Counted from the stretch's first letter, positions 29,086 through 41,999 are shown. The stretch is 51,405 nucleotides of DNA from Ettlia oleoabundans (GCA_019693395.1 JAAMXP010001613.1:731-52135); one strand, 5' to 3'. Made by a program: numbers and translations. Notes: a model not told the origin generated them from the sequence alone.

Positions 29086-29687
29086 ATGGCGCACCTTGTC
29101 AGCGGTCGAATCATGACGGTAGTGCGGCAGTGCCGCCCACCCGCTGTGCGGGCGGCAGCCGGCGGCCGCAGCTGGGCGCCACCACGGCGGATGCTTGCGG
29201 CGCCACTGTCGGCGGCAGCAGAGGGCAACAACATCAGCAGCGCCCTCATGGAGCAGATGCGCAGCAAGATCCAGCAGGCCCTGAACGCGGAGACGGTGCA
29301 AGTGGAGGACATGCAGGGCGATGGGCGGCATGTGGAGATTGTGGTGGTCAGCAAGGAGTTTGAGGGCAAGAGCGCGGTCAACCGGCAGCGCATGGTATAC
29401 AAGGTGGGTGGGTGCTTCTCTAAGTGCTCCTGTGCGGTGGTGGATGCCTTCCGGAGTCACTGCACCATACCCGCTGGAGCAGGGGTGGCTAGGTGCTGAA
29501 CCTCTTGCTGTGTGATAACACCCAGCAGCACCAGCTGCCCTCCTAACAGCGAAGGACCCTGCGATCCCTTCTCCTACAACCTCATTCCACCCGCGTGTTG
29601 TTGCAGGCCATCTGGGAGGAGCTGCAAGAGACGGTGCACGCTGTGGATGCTATGGTCACGAAAACGCCCGGAGAGATGAGCAGTTGA
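29086..29687 (+). CDS. BOLA4: BolA4-like protein, organelle-targeted
   Basis: Two exons, 29086-29403 and 29607-29687, give 132 aa. Residues 1 to about 45 are rich in Arg, Ala and Ser with no acidic residues, like a chloroplast or mitochondrial transit peptide. The BolA domain follows: [19 protein letters not shown], then [20 protein letters not shown], then [20 protein letters not shown] and TKTPGE. The [15 protein letters not shown] block is characteristic of plant BOLA4, including Gln in place of the usual BolA histidine. BolA proteins pair with monothiol glutaredoxins (GRXS14 or GRXS16 in plastids) and act in iron-sulfur cluster transfer and redox control. The start is the ATG that begins the transit-like segment. 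It is head-to-head with katanin and convergent with RPL35. Confidence 0.92.
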
Positions 29688-30175
29688 GCCCAGGATCACA
29701 ATGCTGCTTCAATGTCAGCGGCCGCCTTCCATCATACACCAGCTACCTAATATTTGGCAATGTGTCAATGACGCATTGTCCCATTCAAGCTCCTTTCTCC
29801 ACGCTCGTTTTATTGCCGCTAGATGTCTCATGTCTCTGCTCTTCTGCCTCGACCCTTTCCCAGACTTTTCTCAGCATTCACCTTGCAACAATCCCCGCAT
29901 CCTCGCGTTGTCGATTCGCACCAAGATTAGTGGAGGAGTAGCCACCTACTGCAACCACTATCCTGTGCTAGCCGCACCCAGCTCTGTTGCTGCCTGCTTG
30001 ACGACCTGCCACCTGCCTTCAAGCATATTTGAAGCACACATGCGTGTTACTGTGTTACACCCCACGGCCAGCGGCCGCTCCTACAATAATTCCAACGGCA
30101 CTGCGAGGGCCCTGGTGCTGCCGCGCTGGCGAGCTGGCCAGGGTGTCACGTCAGCGCCACGTCAGCGATACCGCC
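29688..30175. other. Intergenic region between convergent BolA4-like and RPL35 genes
   Basis: A minus-strand TGTAA at 30059-30055, about 117 bp past the RPL35 stop, is a likely poly(A) signal. No TGTAA is evident for the BolA4-like gene. No further gene is seen. Confidence 0.5.
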
Positions 30176-32377
30176 TCATGCCTTGACGGCGTACTTGCGC
30201 TGCGGGAAGGCGCGTGCCTTCTTTGCTGCCTTCTCCGTCTTGGCGTTGGCCTGCCGGAAGACGAGACGACGGAAAAACAAGGGATGAGGTTGACAAAGGG
30301 CTGATGTAGTTCACACGTTTCAATATGATCTTGACAAACACAACCATGCCTGCCCTACACCAGCATGCAAGCCGCAGCTGCAGCACACACAACAAGATGG
30401 CTGCAGTTGGTGCACCAGCAGAGGTGACTCGACTAAGCTGGCGAAACTTCCACACAGCTGTGAGCACCTTTCACAGACCCACTGTGCCTGATTACCACCC
30501 ATGTTGCCGTGCCGACCGGCTGACCTGGGCCTTGGTGAGGCGGCGGCGGATGGCACGGGTCTTGCGGACGCGCAGGTCCAGGGGCACATACTTCTGCAGT
30601 ACAGGGAGCAAAAGGCGGTACAGGCAGGGTAGCAGTGGTGACACATGGTCAAAGGACGAGCAAGGAGCCAGCTGTGTGGGAGAGCCGACAAAACTGGCAG
30701 CCAGCCAGTGCCGGCAGCGTGGAACAGCGTGCTGCTATCGGGTTGCCTGGCTGGCGCAAATGAGCTTTATCATACTGGTTGCTGCGCTGGTAATTGCTTC
30801 GAGCTGGAAATGCTGCGCACAAAGAATCACGCTCACTAGCTTCCAGCAGAATTGACTGTAATCCAGCCGCACTGCCTGGCTCGCAGCCGGTGCTGCCTGG
30901 GCCTGTGCAGTCAGGCCAAGAAATTGAGGGCTGAGGCCCCATTAAGCCGACGTGACAAATGTGTTTCTGCTGCTGAATTTACACACTGCCGGCATGCCGC
31001 CACGTGCTTCCCTCCATGCATGCAGGGCTTGCAGGCTGCCCCTCTGCTGCCGCGTGCGCCAGCAGGCATTCCCAGTGATGCCAATCACATGACAGCTGAT
31101 GGGGGCGCCACTGCCGCCCAGGAGAACTGAATCTGCCGCGTGCTGGTTCCAGGCTGCTGCCAAGCGCAGACCCAACTGGCTGGCACAAGAGGTGCACAGT
31201 TGCAGCTGTATGTGCCAAGCATGGCTGTCGGGACGGAAGGCGTAGCGCTTAACGCACACCAGCAACCATCGGGCACCGCGAACTCTCACAAGACAACTTG
31301 TCGGTGACTACCAATTTCTAAATGCACCAGCAAGCTTGATCAAGCAAGCTGCCTGCTCTTCCTGTGTTCCCCCCTGCCGCACCTTGCCGGAGTACGCCTC
31401 CTTGAGTGCCTCACGCTGCTTCTGGCTGATCACGGTCAGCACGCGGGCAATGCTCTTGCGCACAACCTTGCTGCAGCATGGGGGGACAGCCAGGCAAAGC
31501 AGCAGTGAGGAGGTCAGGCGAATGGCAGCCGACACACCCGCTTGCACAAGAGGCAAAAAGTAAGCAATGTATGCCCGGATGCCTGCCAGTCCACAGCAGC
31601 ATCAATAGGCTCCAATGATGTCTTCACACTTCCCAGCGCTGCCTCCTACCCCAGCTCCCTCTAGCTGCTTGCTGCAGGTGGATGCTGCCATTTACTTCAG
31701 CTGATGACACTGCGAGCATGCCAACCACCCTCCATCCCCGTGCTCACATCTTGGAGAGCTTGTTGGGGGCGCCGCCAGTGACCTTGGCCACGCGCAGGCC
31801 ACCCAGCTCATTCTTCAGGTCCTTGAGCTGCAGGCAGCGAGCAGAGGCGGGGAACAATGTGCCGCAACAACATCAGTGCTATGTCTTGAGCTGACCCGCA
31901 TGTGTCAAAAGGCTGCACAACAGTGTCGCTGACCCGGAACACGTCAAACGCCGGGCAACAGTGCCGGCCTCTTTAGCTCGGATATAGCTGAGAAGGTTTC
32001 AGTGCTAGGCTGAACTGCACGCGCCAACATGCAAGTAAGCTGCACTGCTGGGTTCACGTGGCCGGCCGCGAACGGTCGCCGCCACTGCTGCCGCCCTCAC
32101 AGTGCTGCCTGGCCCACTGTGCGCCACCTCCCGCCTGTACCTGCTGCTCAAGTTTGGCCTTGCCCTGGGTCCGCAGCTTGTGGGCCTTGACTTTCGCTGC
32201 AAGGGGGCATCGGGGCGCTCATGCAGGCGTCAGGCAACTTTGCGGCGCTGTTGGTGCTCAAAAAATGTACTGTAACATGCAGGAGTCGCACTCAGGCCTT
32301 CCCACCGCTGCAGGCTGCAGTGCTGCCAGAGGCCGCATGGCACATGACGTCGGCGACGCGGCAGGGCACTTACTCAT
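30176..32377 (-). CDS. RPL35: 60S ribosomal protein L35 (uL29)
   Basis: Exons 32377-32374, 32196-32141, 31827-31748, 31470-31383, 30593-30525 and 30250-30176 join in phase to 123 aa, the usual length of the family. Landmarks are [65 protein letters not shown] and the basic C-terminus [10 protein letters not shown]. The protein sits at the polypeptide exit tunnel of the large subunit. The first coding exon is only ATGA before a GTAAGT donor, as is common for ribosomal protein genes that split at the start codon. A pyrimidine-rich CTCTTT lies about 30 nt upstream of the ATG and could mark the transcription start; that is inference. Confidence 0.96.
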
Positions 32378-33634
32378 TTTGTGTCGATGCTCCCAAACCA
32401 ACCAAAGAGACCGTCGCAGGCTCGGTCGCCCCTGGTGTCCTGGTGCATGCGACCCTGGGCGCGCACCAGTGCTGCAATTCAATGTGTGCTTCCTTCGCAT
32501 TACAGTGATTATCCTTCTTTTCGAGAGGTATCGTGTGTGACACCGAAAGCACGCCGGCCATCGATGTCCAGCCGGCAGGCCTTGCCCCGCCCTGCCGCCT
32601 GTGCAACCGGGCACCGCCCACACTGAGCACCAATCGAACGTGCATTGTATTTTACTATTTTATTCCTTCTGAACTGATAGTCTGTCGAGCGCCATGCTGC
32701 CGGGCTGCCAATGACATTATTGCTGGGAGCCCAATGGCGGGCGGTTGGCTTTGCGGCCACGAGTGGGGCGGCTGGCTGGCACCCAAAGACATGCAGAATA
32801 CTTGCACCTTGAGCAACTGATCGCTCACAATGTAATTTGTTCGCTGCGGCACACGGTGATAATTTTGGGTTGCAAACTGCATATTGCATCACCACCTGAA
32901 ACTGACATGTGTGAACTAACCAGGGCTTGCACATTTGGCGATAAGCTGCCCTTGCGCTGCCGATGATTCCAGGGTTGATTGTCTGCTGCAGTAGCTTTCC
33001 CACAAACACAGTTACTGCCAGGGAAAGGGTTGTATATTCAGGCTGCGTAGCAGAGAGTTGCGGAGCATGTCTGCTTGGGTGTTCCATTTGTTGATTTGTG
33101 CCAGCATCGTGGAAGCGCCAGCGCATCGTGGTGGCGGCTGATGGCCGCATGCTGGACCTGCTCCGGCGGTGGTCACTGCGCTGGTTGTTCTCGGTACTTT
33201 TTATCTATAGGCGGCCTTGAAATCAGAAAGGGCCTCTGCAGGCGCTGCCAGTCGCAGCTCGCCCACAAGCCAGCACTGCTGTCATTGCACTTGAAGCCTC
33301 CCCAGTGGCGCCTTTGCGCTTCTGAATATATCGCGGAAACTCGAAACGCGTTGGCATGTTCACAAGTAAGATTTCACGATGTCGAGCAGGGCTTGCATCC
33401 CTTTGGTCCCCTGCAGCGCTGCACGGAGCAATGGCCGCCGCCCTTAGTTTGTACATTGCTTTGTAAAGCGACCTGGGATCAGAACTGCGGCAGCACCACG
33501 GCTCATTGCAGACGGCCCCAGCCGGCGCCCTCCCTCGCCGGCGGCCCTGCCCGTGGGCTTACAGCATTCCGCCTGCCTCTCTTGCACCACTTACTACAGG
33601 CTCTGCCAGCCAACCCTCCACCCACTGATCGATC
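32378..33634. other. Divergent intergenic region with one doubtful exon
   Basis: It separates RPL35 and the unrecognised plus-strand gene, so it should hold both promoters. At about 33108-33190 the plus strand reads a protein-like stretch (WKRQRIVVAADGRM, then LDLLRRWSLRW) after a possible CAG acceptor. I could not join it to the next gene in frame, since a TGA precedes that gene's ATG. The rest looks non-coding. Confidence 0.35.
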
Positions 33635-36404
33635 ATGCACCAGGAGGTGTACGACTGGGCAGCGGCGGAGGCAGCCCCCGTTTACGGGCGCAGCAGGCGC
33701 AGCCGAAGGCGTTCGCAGCGTGCCAAAGTCGGCAGCGGCAGCGGCGCCACAGCTGCCAGTTCCCTGGGCTTGTCTGTGCTGACCTCCGATCCGTTGATAG
33801 AGCTGGTCTACCGCTCTGGACTTGTATCCCTCAAAGACCTGCGGGTACTCATGACTTGCACAGGCTCTGAGGTGCGGGTTGCTGCTGCAACCACACACGA
33901 GAGCTGCGTACCTATCTTGCAAGCCCTGAATGCACCCTTTGCTGGCTTTGCAGTTGCATTTGTCACCAAGTCTGCTAGCCGCTGTTATCCCGCCGTGGCT
34001 GCTCATACCCACAAGGCGCTGACTTGCTATGCTGCATTGCTCTGATCATCGAGCATCAACCCACACTTTCTGCATCTCACCCATCCCTGCCGACTGTCAC
34101 CACCATTGCAACGCATGCAGGCCATCCAAAATGTGGCCCGGCAGCGCGCCCGCCGGCGCCTGGCATCCGCCGCCGGCAGCCTGCGCGGCATGCGGGGAGC
34201 CTTTGAGTTGTGTGCGACGCGGGTTCGGGGGCTGGCGCTTGATGCCGAGGCACGCCTGCTGCAGTTGGGGGTGCCCTTGAACGCAGGTGGGGTGACATGT
34301 CCAAGGCACAAACGTGAAAGTACAAGCAAGCGCTCTGCTGGGTCTGACTTAGCAAAGCTGCAGCTTGGCTTGCTGGTTGGCCTGCTGTGGGCTTGGCTTC
34401 ACACTGCGTCTTGGTGTGTTGCGCAAGCTGGTGCCGCTGCGCATAGCACCAGGCAAACACTAGTCGCCCACTACTCCCTCTGGTCTTTTATCGGCACACC
34501 TTCTCCCATGGGGTAAAGAACACTTGGGTTGTCCTCAACCTTAACCTCGGCCCTGCCCCACAGCACTATATTCTTTCCTACGCATCCCACCCTGCAGTGC
34601 ACCCAGAGCTGTGCAGCCCTCTGCGCCAGGGAGACGCTTCCCACCACGCCCTCTATGCCGGACTCGCCTCCCTGGGTCAGGTGCTGCGCACAGCTTCCCA
34701 CCCTGCCGCCTGGGCAGAGCAGCCGGGCGGTCTGTGGGACGCGCTGGCAGAGTCGGCAGGAATCAGGTGCGACGCGCTCTTCCGCTGCCTTTTGACAGCG
34801 TTGCTGGTGTGCTGGGATAGGTGTGCTGGGATGGTGTGCTGGGCTGCAATGGTGATGTCAAAGAGAGCAGCTGCGCACGCTGCAGCTAAATATTTCTGTT
34901 TTGGTGCCTGGGCTGCATCGCCAACGCCACTGATCATCATGCGACACCATCCCTAGTGTTACAGTGCCCCACTGCTGGGTGGCGGGGTTGACTGAGGTCG
35001 CCCTTGCAGCATTCGCCGGCATCATACTGTGCATATGTGCCTGCCCTGCCCTGCCACTACCACCACACATGCAGCATGCGGCCCCAGCTGGTGCTGGTGC
35101 TGTCCTGCCTGCTGCCTGTGGAGGCACGCCTGAGCTACCTGGCGCTGCGCCACACAGCATACAGCGGCCCCGGTGAGCGCACCCAATCTGCCCACTAGCG
35201 CTGTTCCAGCCAGCCATGCTTGCCATGCCCGCTGTGCTTTGATGTCAGCCACACCAGCATGCAACGCCTCTGCTCCTGGCTGCGCCGCAAGCATACAGGG
35301 GAAATGATGAGCACTGCCCATCGTTCCGCTCATGCCTGCTGTGGCTCCCTCTTGGGCTGCGTCCTCCCTTGGGCATTACAGCATAAACTAATGCTGTGGC
35401 CCATCTGCCTGCTGTGGCCGGCAGGCATACGCCTGTCATTGCCTGCCACGAGTTGCTGTTCTGTCTTGTCTCACCTGGCGGCCTAACTGTCCTGTGCGTC
35501 CTTATGCCAGGTGTGTGTGACCTTGGCGGCCTAGTCAAGGCTGTGCTGCTGCGCATGATGCTGCACCTATATGGGCCCCACCTGCTGCGCCGCCTCACCA
35601 AGCAGCTCAAGCAGGTGTGCCGTGCTGTGCTGTGCTGTGCCGCGCTGTGCTGTGCTGTGCTGTTTTGTGATGCGCTGTGCTGGTTTGAAGCTGCTTTGGG
35701 CTGGCACATGTAACGCAAACAACCCTGTTTTTGTAAAGGCAGTACTAAGTTGTTGCCGCGCTTAACCCAAAACAGCTTCGAATCTGTCCCATGGGGGATT
35801 ACATTGCCGGTTGGCGCTTTCAATTTCAACTGGTTAACCATGCTCACCTGGGCGGTTTGATTCCGCTCTTCCACTCTTCCCCCACATGCAGGTAGCTCCC
35901 CGCCTCTCCCCCTTCTCCTTCTGGCTCCTGCGCCAGTGTGCTGCAGGCAGCAGCGGCGAGGCAGCGGGGCTGGCACTGACACTGGCGGAGCAGCAGCGGC
36001 AGCGGGCTGAGGAGGAGGCGGAGCTGTCGGCCGCCATTGATAGGCTCTATGCAGAGCACCAGGAACAGGCGGGTGGCCTGTATGCTTGCTTTTCTTGTGT
36101 TTCTTTCTACTGTGGGTGAAAAGCCATCAATCCGCTTTCAGAATTCAATGCTGCCAGCATTAGTTCCCCTTTTTGGTGTCCAAGCCTATGTCCTAGCGTA
36201 CTGTCGCATGGCTTCCCCGCCAGCTGGACTGCATGCTACTCTTCTGCTCCCCACTCCTCTGCCTAGCTGCCACCCCCCCTGCCCCTCCTTGTTCATCTGA
36301 AGGTGCTGTACAGCGCCGCACCCTGGGTGGGCTGGCTTCATGGGCTGCCAACGCGCCAGCTGGTGGCCTTTTATATCAAGTACCTGCTGGACTCATTCCA
36401 GTAA
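33635..36404 (+). CDS. Unrecognised seven-exon protein, about 350 aa
   Basis: Exons 33635-33871, 34121-34286, 34598-34766, 35075-35172, 35511-35614, 35892-36068 and 36303-36404 join in phase. The N-terminus has a basic patch (RRSRRRSQRAK), then LTSDPLIELVYRSGLVSL. Middle parts are Ala/Arg/Leu helices, with one hydrophobic stretch (LVLVLSCLLPVEARLSYLAL) and MLHLYGPHLLRRLTKQLKQ. An acidic coiled-coil-like segment (LAEQQRQRAEEEAELSAAI) follows, and it ends FYIKYLLDSFQ. I do not recognise a family. The last intron uses a GC donor (CAG|GCGGGT); a GT donor four bases downstream would change the frame of the final exon, so the C-terminus is less sure. Confidence 0.6.
35621..35682. repeat. GCTGT pentanucleotide minisatellite
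   Basis: Imperfect GCTGT units lie directly downstream of the exon 5 donor of the unrecognised gene. Confidence 0.85.
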
Positions 36405-37915
36405 CCAAGGAGCGACCCTTACGGGCCAGCGACACGCCTTCCTGGAGCAGGATCGCAACTGTCGTCTATCTATCTATGCGAAATAGCTGCCTTTGCAGCT
36501 ATCTTGATTGTATCACTGCGTGGCCTTCGCCGCCCTCCGGCGTACCCTTTGAAAATGCCTTCTTTTGCTTTGCTGCAAGGTAGTCCCCTTTTCTCAATCG
36601 TAACAACCATCCCATTTCAATTGGGTTTATCCCTCACCCCACCCAATTTATTGGTTCAGCGGGCAGTGGTGTTTCACTTTGTAGGTGCTCCGCCGCTCTT
36701 TGGCAACATGCTGCTGCCCCCCTCAGATCCTATTCCTACTCCCAAAGCCTCCTGGCAGGTGTTTCCCACCCGTTCTTCCCTCCTTCCTTGCCTGCATCAG
36801 ACCTCTCATTATTTTCCTACTGCCTTGCATTTCATGCCTGCCTCATCGGATCGAGATTGTCCTGGGTTGCCCTGCGCTGTTTGCGTGCTGACTGCCATGC
36901 ATGCGTTGGCTGTGGTTATTCTGCCCTCACCTTTGTATTATACCAATTAATAGCTGCCACCGTCCTCTTGCAGCCGTTTCCCCCTTTTGCAACTATCTTC
37001 CTCACAGTAACATGCTGTCTTCGCCCTGTCGCTGCTCTCTCATAATCTCCTGTGCATGGCGGTTCCTCCGCTTGAATTCATTTCATCTGCTGCTATGCAT
37101 CATGGACGCCGACAGCTGTCACCCCATTTTTTCACTTTCAACCATCCTACCTGTACCCTGCTTTATGTATGTTCCTTTCCAATGAACCTCATTGCCCCCC
37201 ATGGCAAACTTACCCGTCTTATGAGTGTAGTGTAAGTGAAACAAAGTCATTACATAGAATGTGCCGTTAGCACGTGTGCAGCGCTTCAACGGCTGTGCAG
37301 TCAATGGTATGGCGCATCCATAAATTCAAGGTTGACAAAAGAAAGAGAAAGGTCAGCAAGCAGGTTCAGCGGTCAGCTTGGTACTTAACTTTTAATAAGT
37401 TTACGGAAATCAATCCTGCCTAAAGTGCAACACAGGCAGCCAGCCAGAACGCACGTGGGTGCGCAGTGCAGCTAGGTTATGGCTTTAGAGCAAGCCAGGG
37501 TAGAAATCCAGTGTGGAATCCACTGATTGCAAGCAGCGGCTTGAGCCGGGGTTTGAGGAGGGACAGGCGAACGAATGTAGGTCTATGCTCTATTGAAGGA
37601 GTGGGAACTGGAGGAAAGCGTCATGGTAATGACTAAGCAGCTGACTGAGCTGGGTGGCTTCAACTTTGGTGGAGGTGACGTCTAAAAGAAAACTGGACAG
37701 GAAACGGTCGGGTATCATGTCCTGGTCAGTCCCCGGCATACCAAGGCACGCATAGATGGCAAACCTTGGCCTCATTTTTTGCAAGGCTGTCCACGCAACG
37801 GGCTCCATACTGGCTAGCAGCAGCGACGGTGGCGGGTGCAGCATAAGGGCAGCCCATTACTTCAAGGCTGGCCAAGTATCAAGGCAGCAGCCGTCACCGC
37901 GCTTCACTGCTCGCC
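36405..37915. other. Long intergenic region between convergent genes
   Basis: About 1.5 kb with C/T-rich plus-strand DNA to about 37150, then AT-richer sequence. A minus-strand TGTAA near 37250 could serve the LysM gene, though it is about 660 bp past the stop. Open frames here lack splice logic and conserved motifs. I see no gene. Confidence 0.45.
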
Positions 37916-40900
37916 TCAGAACTGGGAGCGGCGGCGGAAAGGCTCGGGGCCGGGGGCGGGGGCAGGAGCTGCGGAACCCTCGCCAGCAGGAGCGGGCTCG
38001 CCGGCTGGGGCATCAGGGGTCGCACCCTCGGTGATGCCCAGGTCAGGGGGGGTGGGGCTTGGGCTGCGTATACGGGGAGATGCACAGGGCAACATCAACA
38101 TACAACCATCACAGGTTGACACCAACGTTCAACCGGTAGGGGAAGAAACTAGGGAGCAAATGGCGGGTGCTGGCAGGTTCCGCGTGCATGGTAAGCCCGT
38201 GCATGAGCATGACAGCACAATGGGTGAGCAAGGACAAGATGAAGGGCACAATGGCTTCAATTGGGTACGGGCAAGGCACGTTGCAGCACCGAACAGCAGA
38301 AGACAGGGCAGCATCAGGCGGATGGAAGGGTCGTTGTCAGCGAATTGACCCAACAACACTGGCAAGCGTGTCAGCCGCAGTCGTCAGCACTACTTGCTGC
38401 ACAGCAATGCTCCTGCATACGAGCGGGACGCTTCAGGCCACCGCCGACCAGCAGGACTGATGGAGATGGAGTTGTCAATGGGCCTCACCTGGGGGAGGGG
38501 CTGACTGGGATGGGGGTGAAGGATGCGGGGCGGGGCCTGAGGGTGATGCCGCTCACGCAGCTGGCCTCATCGCTGCACAATAGTTGGGGAACAGTAGAGG
38601 TTTCAGACAAAGCTTTGGAACGAAACGCATAAAGGTGACCGCATGCGTCAAGCACAGGCGCACGAAACAACGGTAGTTTAGGTATGCATAGACGACCAAC
38701 AGAAAATGATTGGCAGCATAACTGTCTGTGCAAGTTGAGGATCTGTCCGCCTTTGTTGTTGTGAATGTAGCCACCCCAGGCCCAGGCAGCCCCTACCAGG
38801 CTTAGGCCTTGCCACACAAGTGCAGGAAGCGGGCAGGTTGGGGGCAGGCTGCATCTACCAGCCCTTCACTCACAAGGGGGGCAGCTTGACAATGGTGCCT
38901 GGGCTGAGGATGCCCACAGCGCCGCTTGCAGCCAGTTCGGGGTTGGCGGTGGTCAGCAGGGAGGTGGTGGTCTGGAACTGCAGGCGGGTAAAAGATCGGG
39001 GGCAGGACGGCAAATGAGGACAAGAGCGCGGGCGAGAGTGGTGGTCACATGCCATGAATTCATGTATGTGTTGGTAGGAAAATAGTTCAGTTGCACTCAT
39101 TGACCAGCCAACCCAGGGTAGCTCAAGGCAGCCGAGGCAGGGGCGGTGCAACACGGCGCTACACAGGGCAGTACAACAAGGTGGTACTGCTCACCATGGT
39201 TGCAATATCGTACAGCGTGTCTCCCGCCTGCACCTGGTAGCCAAAGCAGTTGCCGGCCGCAGGCTTCTGCACAATCACGCCTGCAGGGAAGGTGGGGCAA
39301 CAGGGGTGGGTGTTCGGTTACTCGCGGAAGGGCAGAGGCAGTAGGCAGGCGGGCAGGGAGAGAGGCGGAGAGGCTGCAGACATGCCAAGCGAATACGGCT
39401 GGCAGCATCAAAGTAGGGCAGCTGAAGATTAGAAGCACCTCAGGGAAAGTAGGTTCACCATCAAACAAATCCCAATGTTTGGACAACATTCCAAGCAAGT
39501 AGCGACAGCAACAGCAGAGGTGCCGAGGTGGTACTCACCCGCGCCGCATGCCGCCGTGAATGGCGGGATGTTGATGCGCTGGCCCGGCTGCAGCACGGTG
39601 GCTGTGTCCCCGGCAGAGGCGAGGTTGGGGTTCACTTCCTGCAGCTCAGCCACGTTGACCGAGAAGGCAATGGCAATGGAGGCCAACGAGTCGCCCTCGG
39701 TGGCAACGTAGACGCGGCACGAGGTGTTGTCGCCAGGGGCCGGGCAGCTGTCAGACCTGTGGATAGCGACAGAAATGGAACATAATAGGACTGTGTGGTC
39801 GGCGGTGGTCGGCGAAATCGAAGCGTGCAGGTAGCATTAGAATAAGGCAGGGAAAGAAGCGATGAAGTCAAATAACGCCCGATAGGCTTGATGGCGTCTT
39901 ATTCGATATGTTTAGGCTTAGCAAGCACTGAAGGTAGACTGAGACGAAGGGTCAGGCCGGCTTGAAATGACGGACGCTGCGCCCCCCAGCACCACCACTC
40001 CACCAGTTCCGCCACCCTGCTTTTCAGCACTGCAGGTTACTGCCTGCTCACCAGACAAGCTTGTGCAACAGCACAACCACCTCCAGGCAGCCACCGTCCA
40101 AGCATAGCAAACCCCACCAGGCATGCGGCCCACCACATCTACTAACCGCAAGTTTGCTGCCACGGCTGCAACTCACCAGCCGGGCAGCTTGACGAAGTCG
40201 TTGACCTGCAGCGAGGTGACCCCAGGGTTGGCTGCCTCCAGGTCCAGCTGGGTGAGACCCAGGCTGGCTGCAATGGAGGAAAGCGTGTCGCCCGGCTGCA
40301 CAGTGTAGTACTTGCACGTCTCAACGTCGCCTGCGGGTACATAATAAGAAGGATGAAAAGTGGTGGGTTAAGGTGGAGCACGGAGTGGGGTGCTGTGTGG
40401 GGGGCGGCTTTAGAAACCACTGTCAGAAGCTCGTTTGGGGGGAGAGAGCAGGGATTGTGGCTGGCGGCCCACGCAAGCAGGCTGTCACAGGGGGGCGCTG
40501 GCAGTGCTTGGTAGCTTTGCGCATTGCGCACCTGCTGCCCTGACATTCACGCATGCGGTGTAGTAGGGGGGCAGGCAGAGGGTCTGAGCCAGCTGCAGGA
40601 AGCCGCCGGGGGTGTAGCCGGAGTTGCACTCGGTCTGGGCAGCCTCGAGGTCGCCTGTGGCAATAAGTGACGAAGCATTTCGTGCCAGCCATTGGAAGCA
40701 CTTGATGATACCAACTCAGGATGCAGATAAGGTCAGCTTGCCCAAAGGACATGTGGAGGTGTTGGGCCTGGCTTGCAAACACCGGGCAGCAGCTCCGGAA
40801 GCGACAGATGGTGCCGGCGGCGTGATCAACCGCCGGCCTGTCCAGCCACACCAAACTCACTCTGCAGCACGCCAAATTGGGCCGCGATGCCTCCAATAGT

Positions 40901-41086
40901 GTCCCCCGCCTGGACAACATAATACTGGCACACGGCTGCAGGGGCGCGAGACAGGTGGGCAGTGTTAAGCCGCCTTCCGCAGTGGTCTGCGTCAGCCTCA
41001 AGGGCGAATCCTAACTCACTTGTCTGCGCCTGCACTGCGGCCAGGCCCAGCGCCAGTGCCAACAGGAGAGCGGCGCTGCGCTGCAT
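37916..41086 (-). CDS. Secreted protein with four LysM domains
   Basis: Nine in-phase exons: 41086-41020, 40935-40861, 40654-40532, 40330-40177, 39756-39539, 39280-39195, 38977-38874, 38572-38489, 38063-37916 (352 aa). A clear signal peptide (MQRSAALLLALALGLAAVQA) leads. Four LysM modules follow: YYVVQAGDTIGGIAAQFGV, YYTVQPGDTLSSIAASLGL, VYVATEGDSLASIAIAFSV and YQVQAGDTLYDIATM. The latter three each run to an N-P core and end near VKLP or INIPP. Cysteines before the repeats probably form disulfides. A Pro/Ala-rich tail ends FRRRSQF, with no membrane anchor seen. LysM domains bind GlcNAc polymers such as chitin or peptidoglycan, so it may bind the alga's own glucosamine-containing wall or bacterial envelopes; that is inference. 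Exon 7 could instead end in TGA directly after VKLPPL, giving a form without the tail. Confidence 0.9.
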
Positions 41087-41999
41087 ATCGAACGCGGTTG
41101 GAGGGATGTGGAAGCTGATCGCAGGGCCCGCCGGCGCCAACCACCCCAGTACAGCAGTTTAAGGCTTGGGCAAAAGTGTGGGAGGATGCTGCCAGGCATC
41201 TGTTGTGAGGCAGGCGCGTGCTTTGGCCATGCTGAGTCAGCTTATGCAAGTAGCAGTTGCAGCGTAAGTCAGCGTAAGTCAACAGTCGCAACTATAAGGT
41301 GACAAATTTTGACGATAAATAAGTGGGTATCTCGCCATGCGGCTTACTCTCGGTGCTGGAGTTAACCGGACAGCGGCACCACACGGCCCCGACCGTGCTG
41401 CGCTGGTACGCTTTGCCCGTGAACATGTTGGCTACTAGCTGGGGTTTGTTGCATTGTTTACAGTGTTTGAAAGGGTTAAGACTCCCAGCGTAATGGTTTC
41501 CAGGCACGCAAAGTGAGCCGCGTGCTCCAATTGAGCGAGTCACGATTTTGCAAACCCACCAGTCAATCACAGGCACACCTCAGGTTGGGGACGTGCCGCC
41601 CAGCTCCACAGCATATTTACAGCCGAGCAGCTGAAACAAACTTTGAAACCTTATAAGATCCAAGTGAGGTCCGACTGGAGGTGTGATGCAGCATTTACAA
41701 TCCGCAGGCAAAAAGAAAGTGCAGATGGGTGGAACCAAAACGATAGTGGGTATGAAGTTTAACGCCAGCAGCTGTGCGAAGCAGCAAATATCCTGTCAGG
41801 GTCAGGCATCATTCCAGCAACTTAGTGCAAAAGCAGATGGAAACAACAGCGGGGACAGTTTGTCACAAACCCTGAAGCAAAGGTCAGGGCGCTGTTGCTG
41901 CGCCAACAGCGATGCGTCAGCAGCTGCCCTCTGCATGTTTGAAAACTTGCATTCAATTAGCATGCGCTGAGGGCTTGGGCCACTCACTGCCCAGAGCAG
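41087..41999. other. Intergenic region upstream of LysM gene
   Basis: It should hold the LysM promoter. A 10-bp direct repeat (GTCAGCGTAA type) lies at about 41265-41280. No gene is recognised. Confidence 0.4.

Noticed and set aside
31694..31715. CTGATGA as a possible snoRNA C box in an RPL35 intron
   Set aside because: It is on the antisense strand of the intron, with no D box or terminal stem found.
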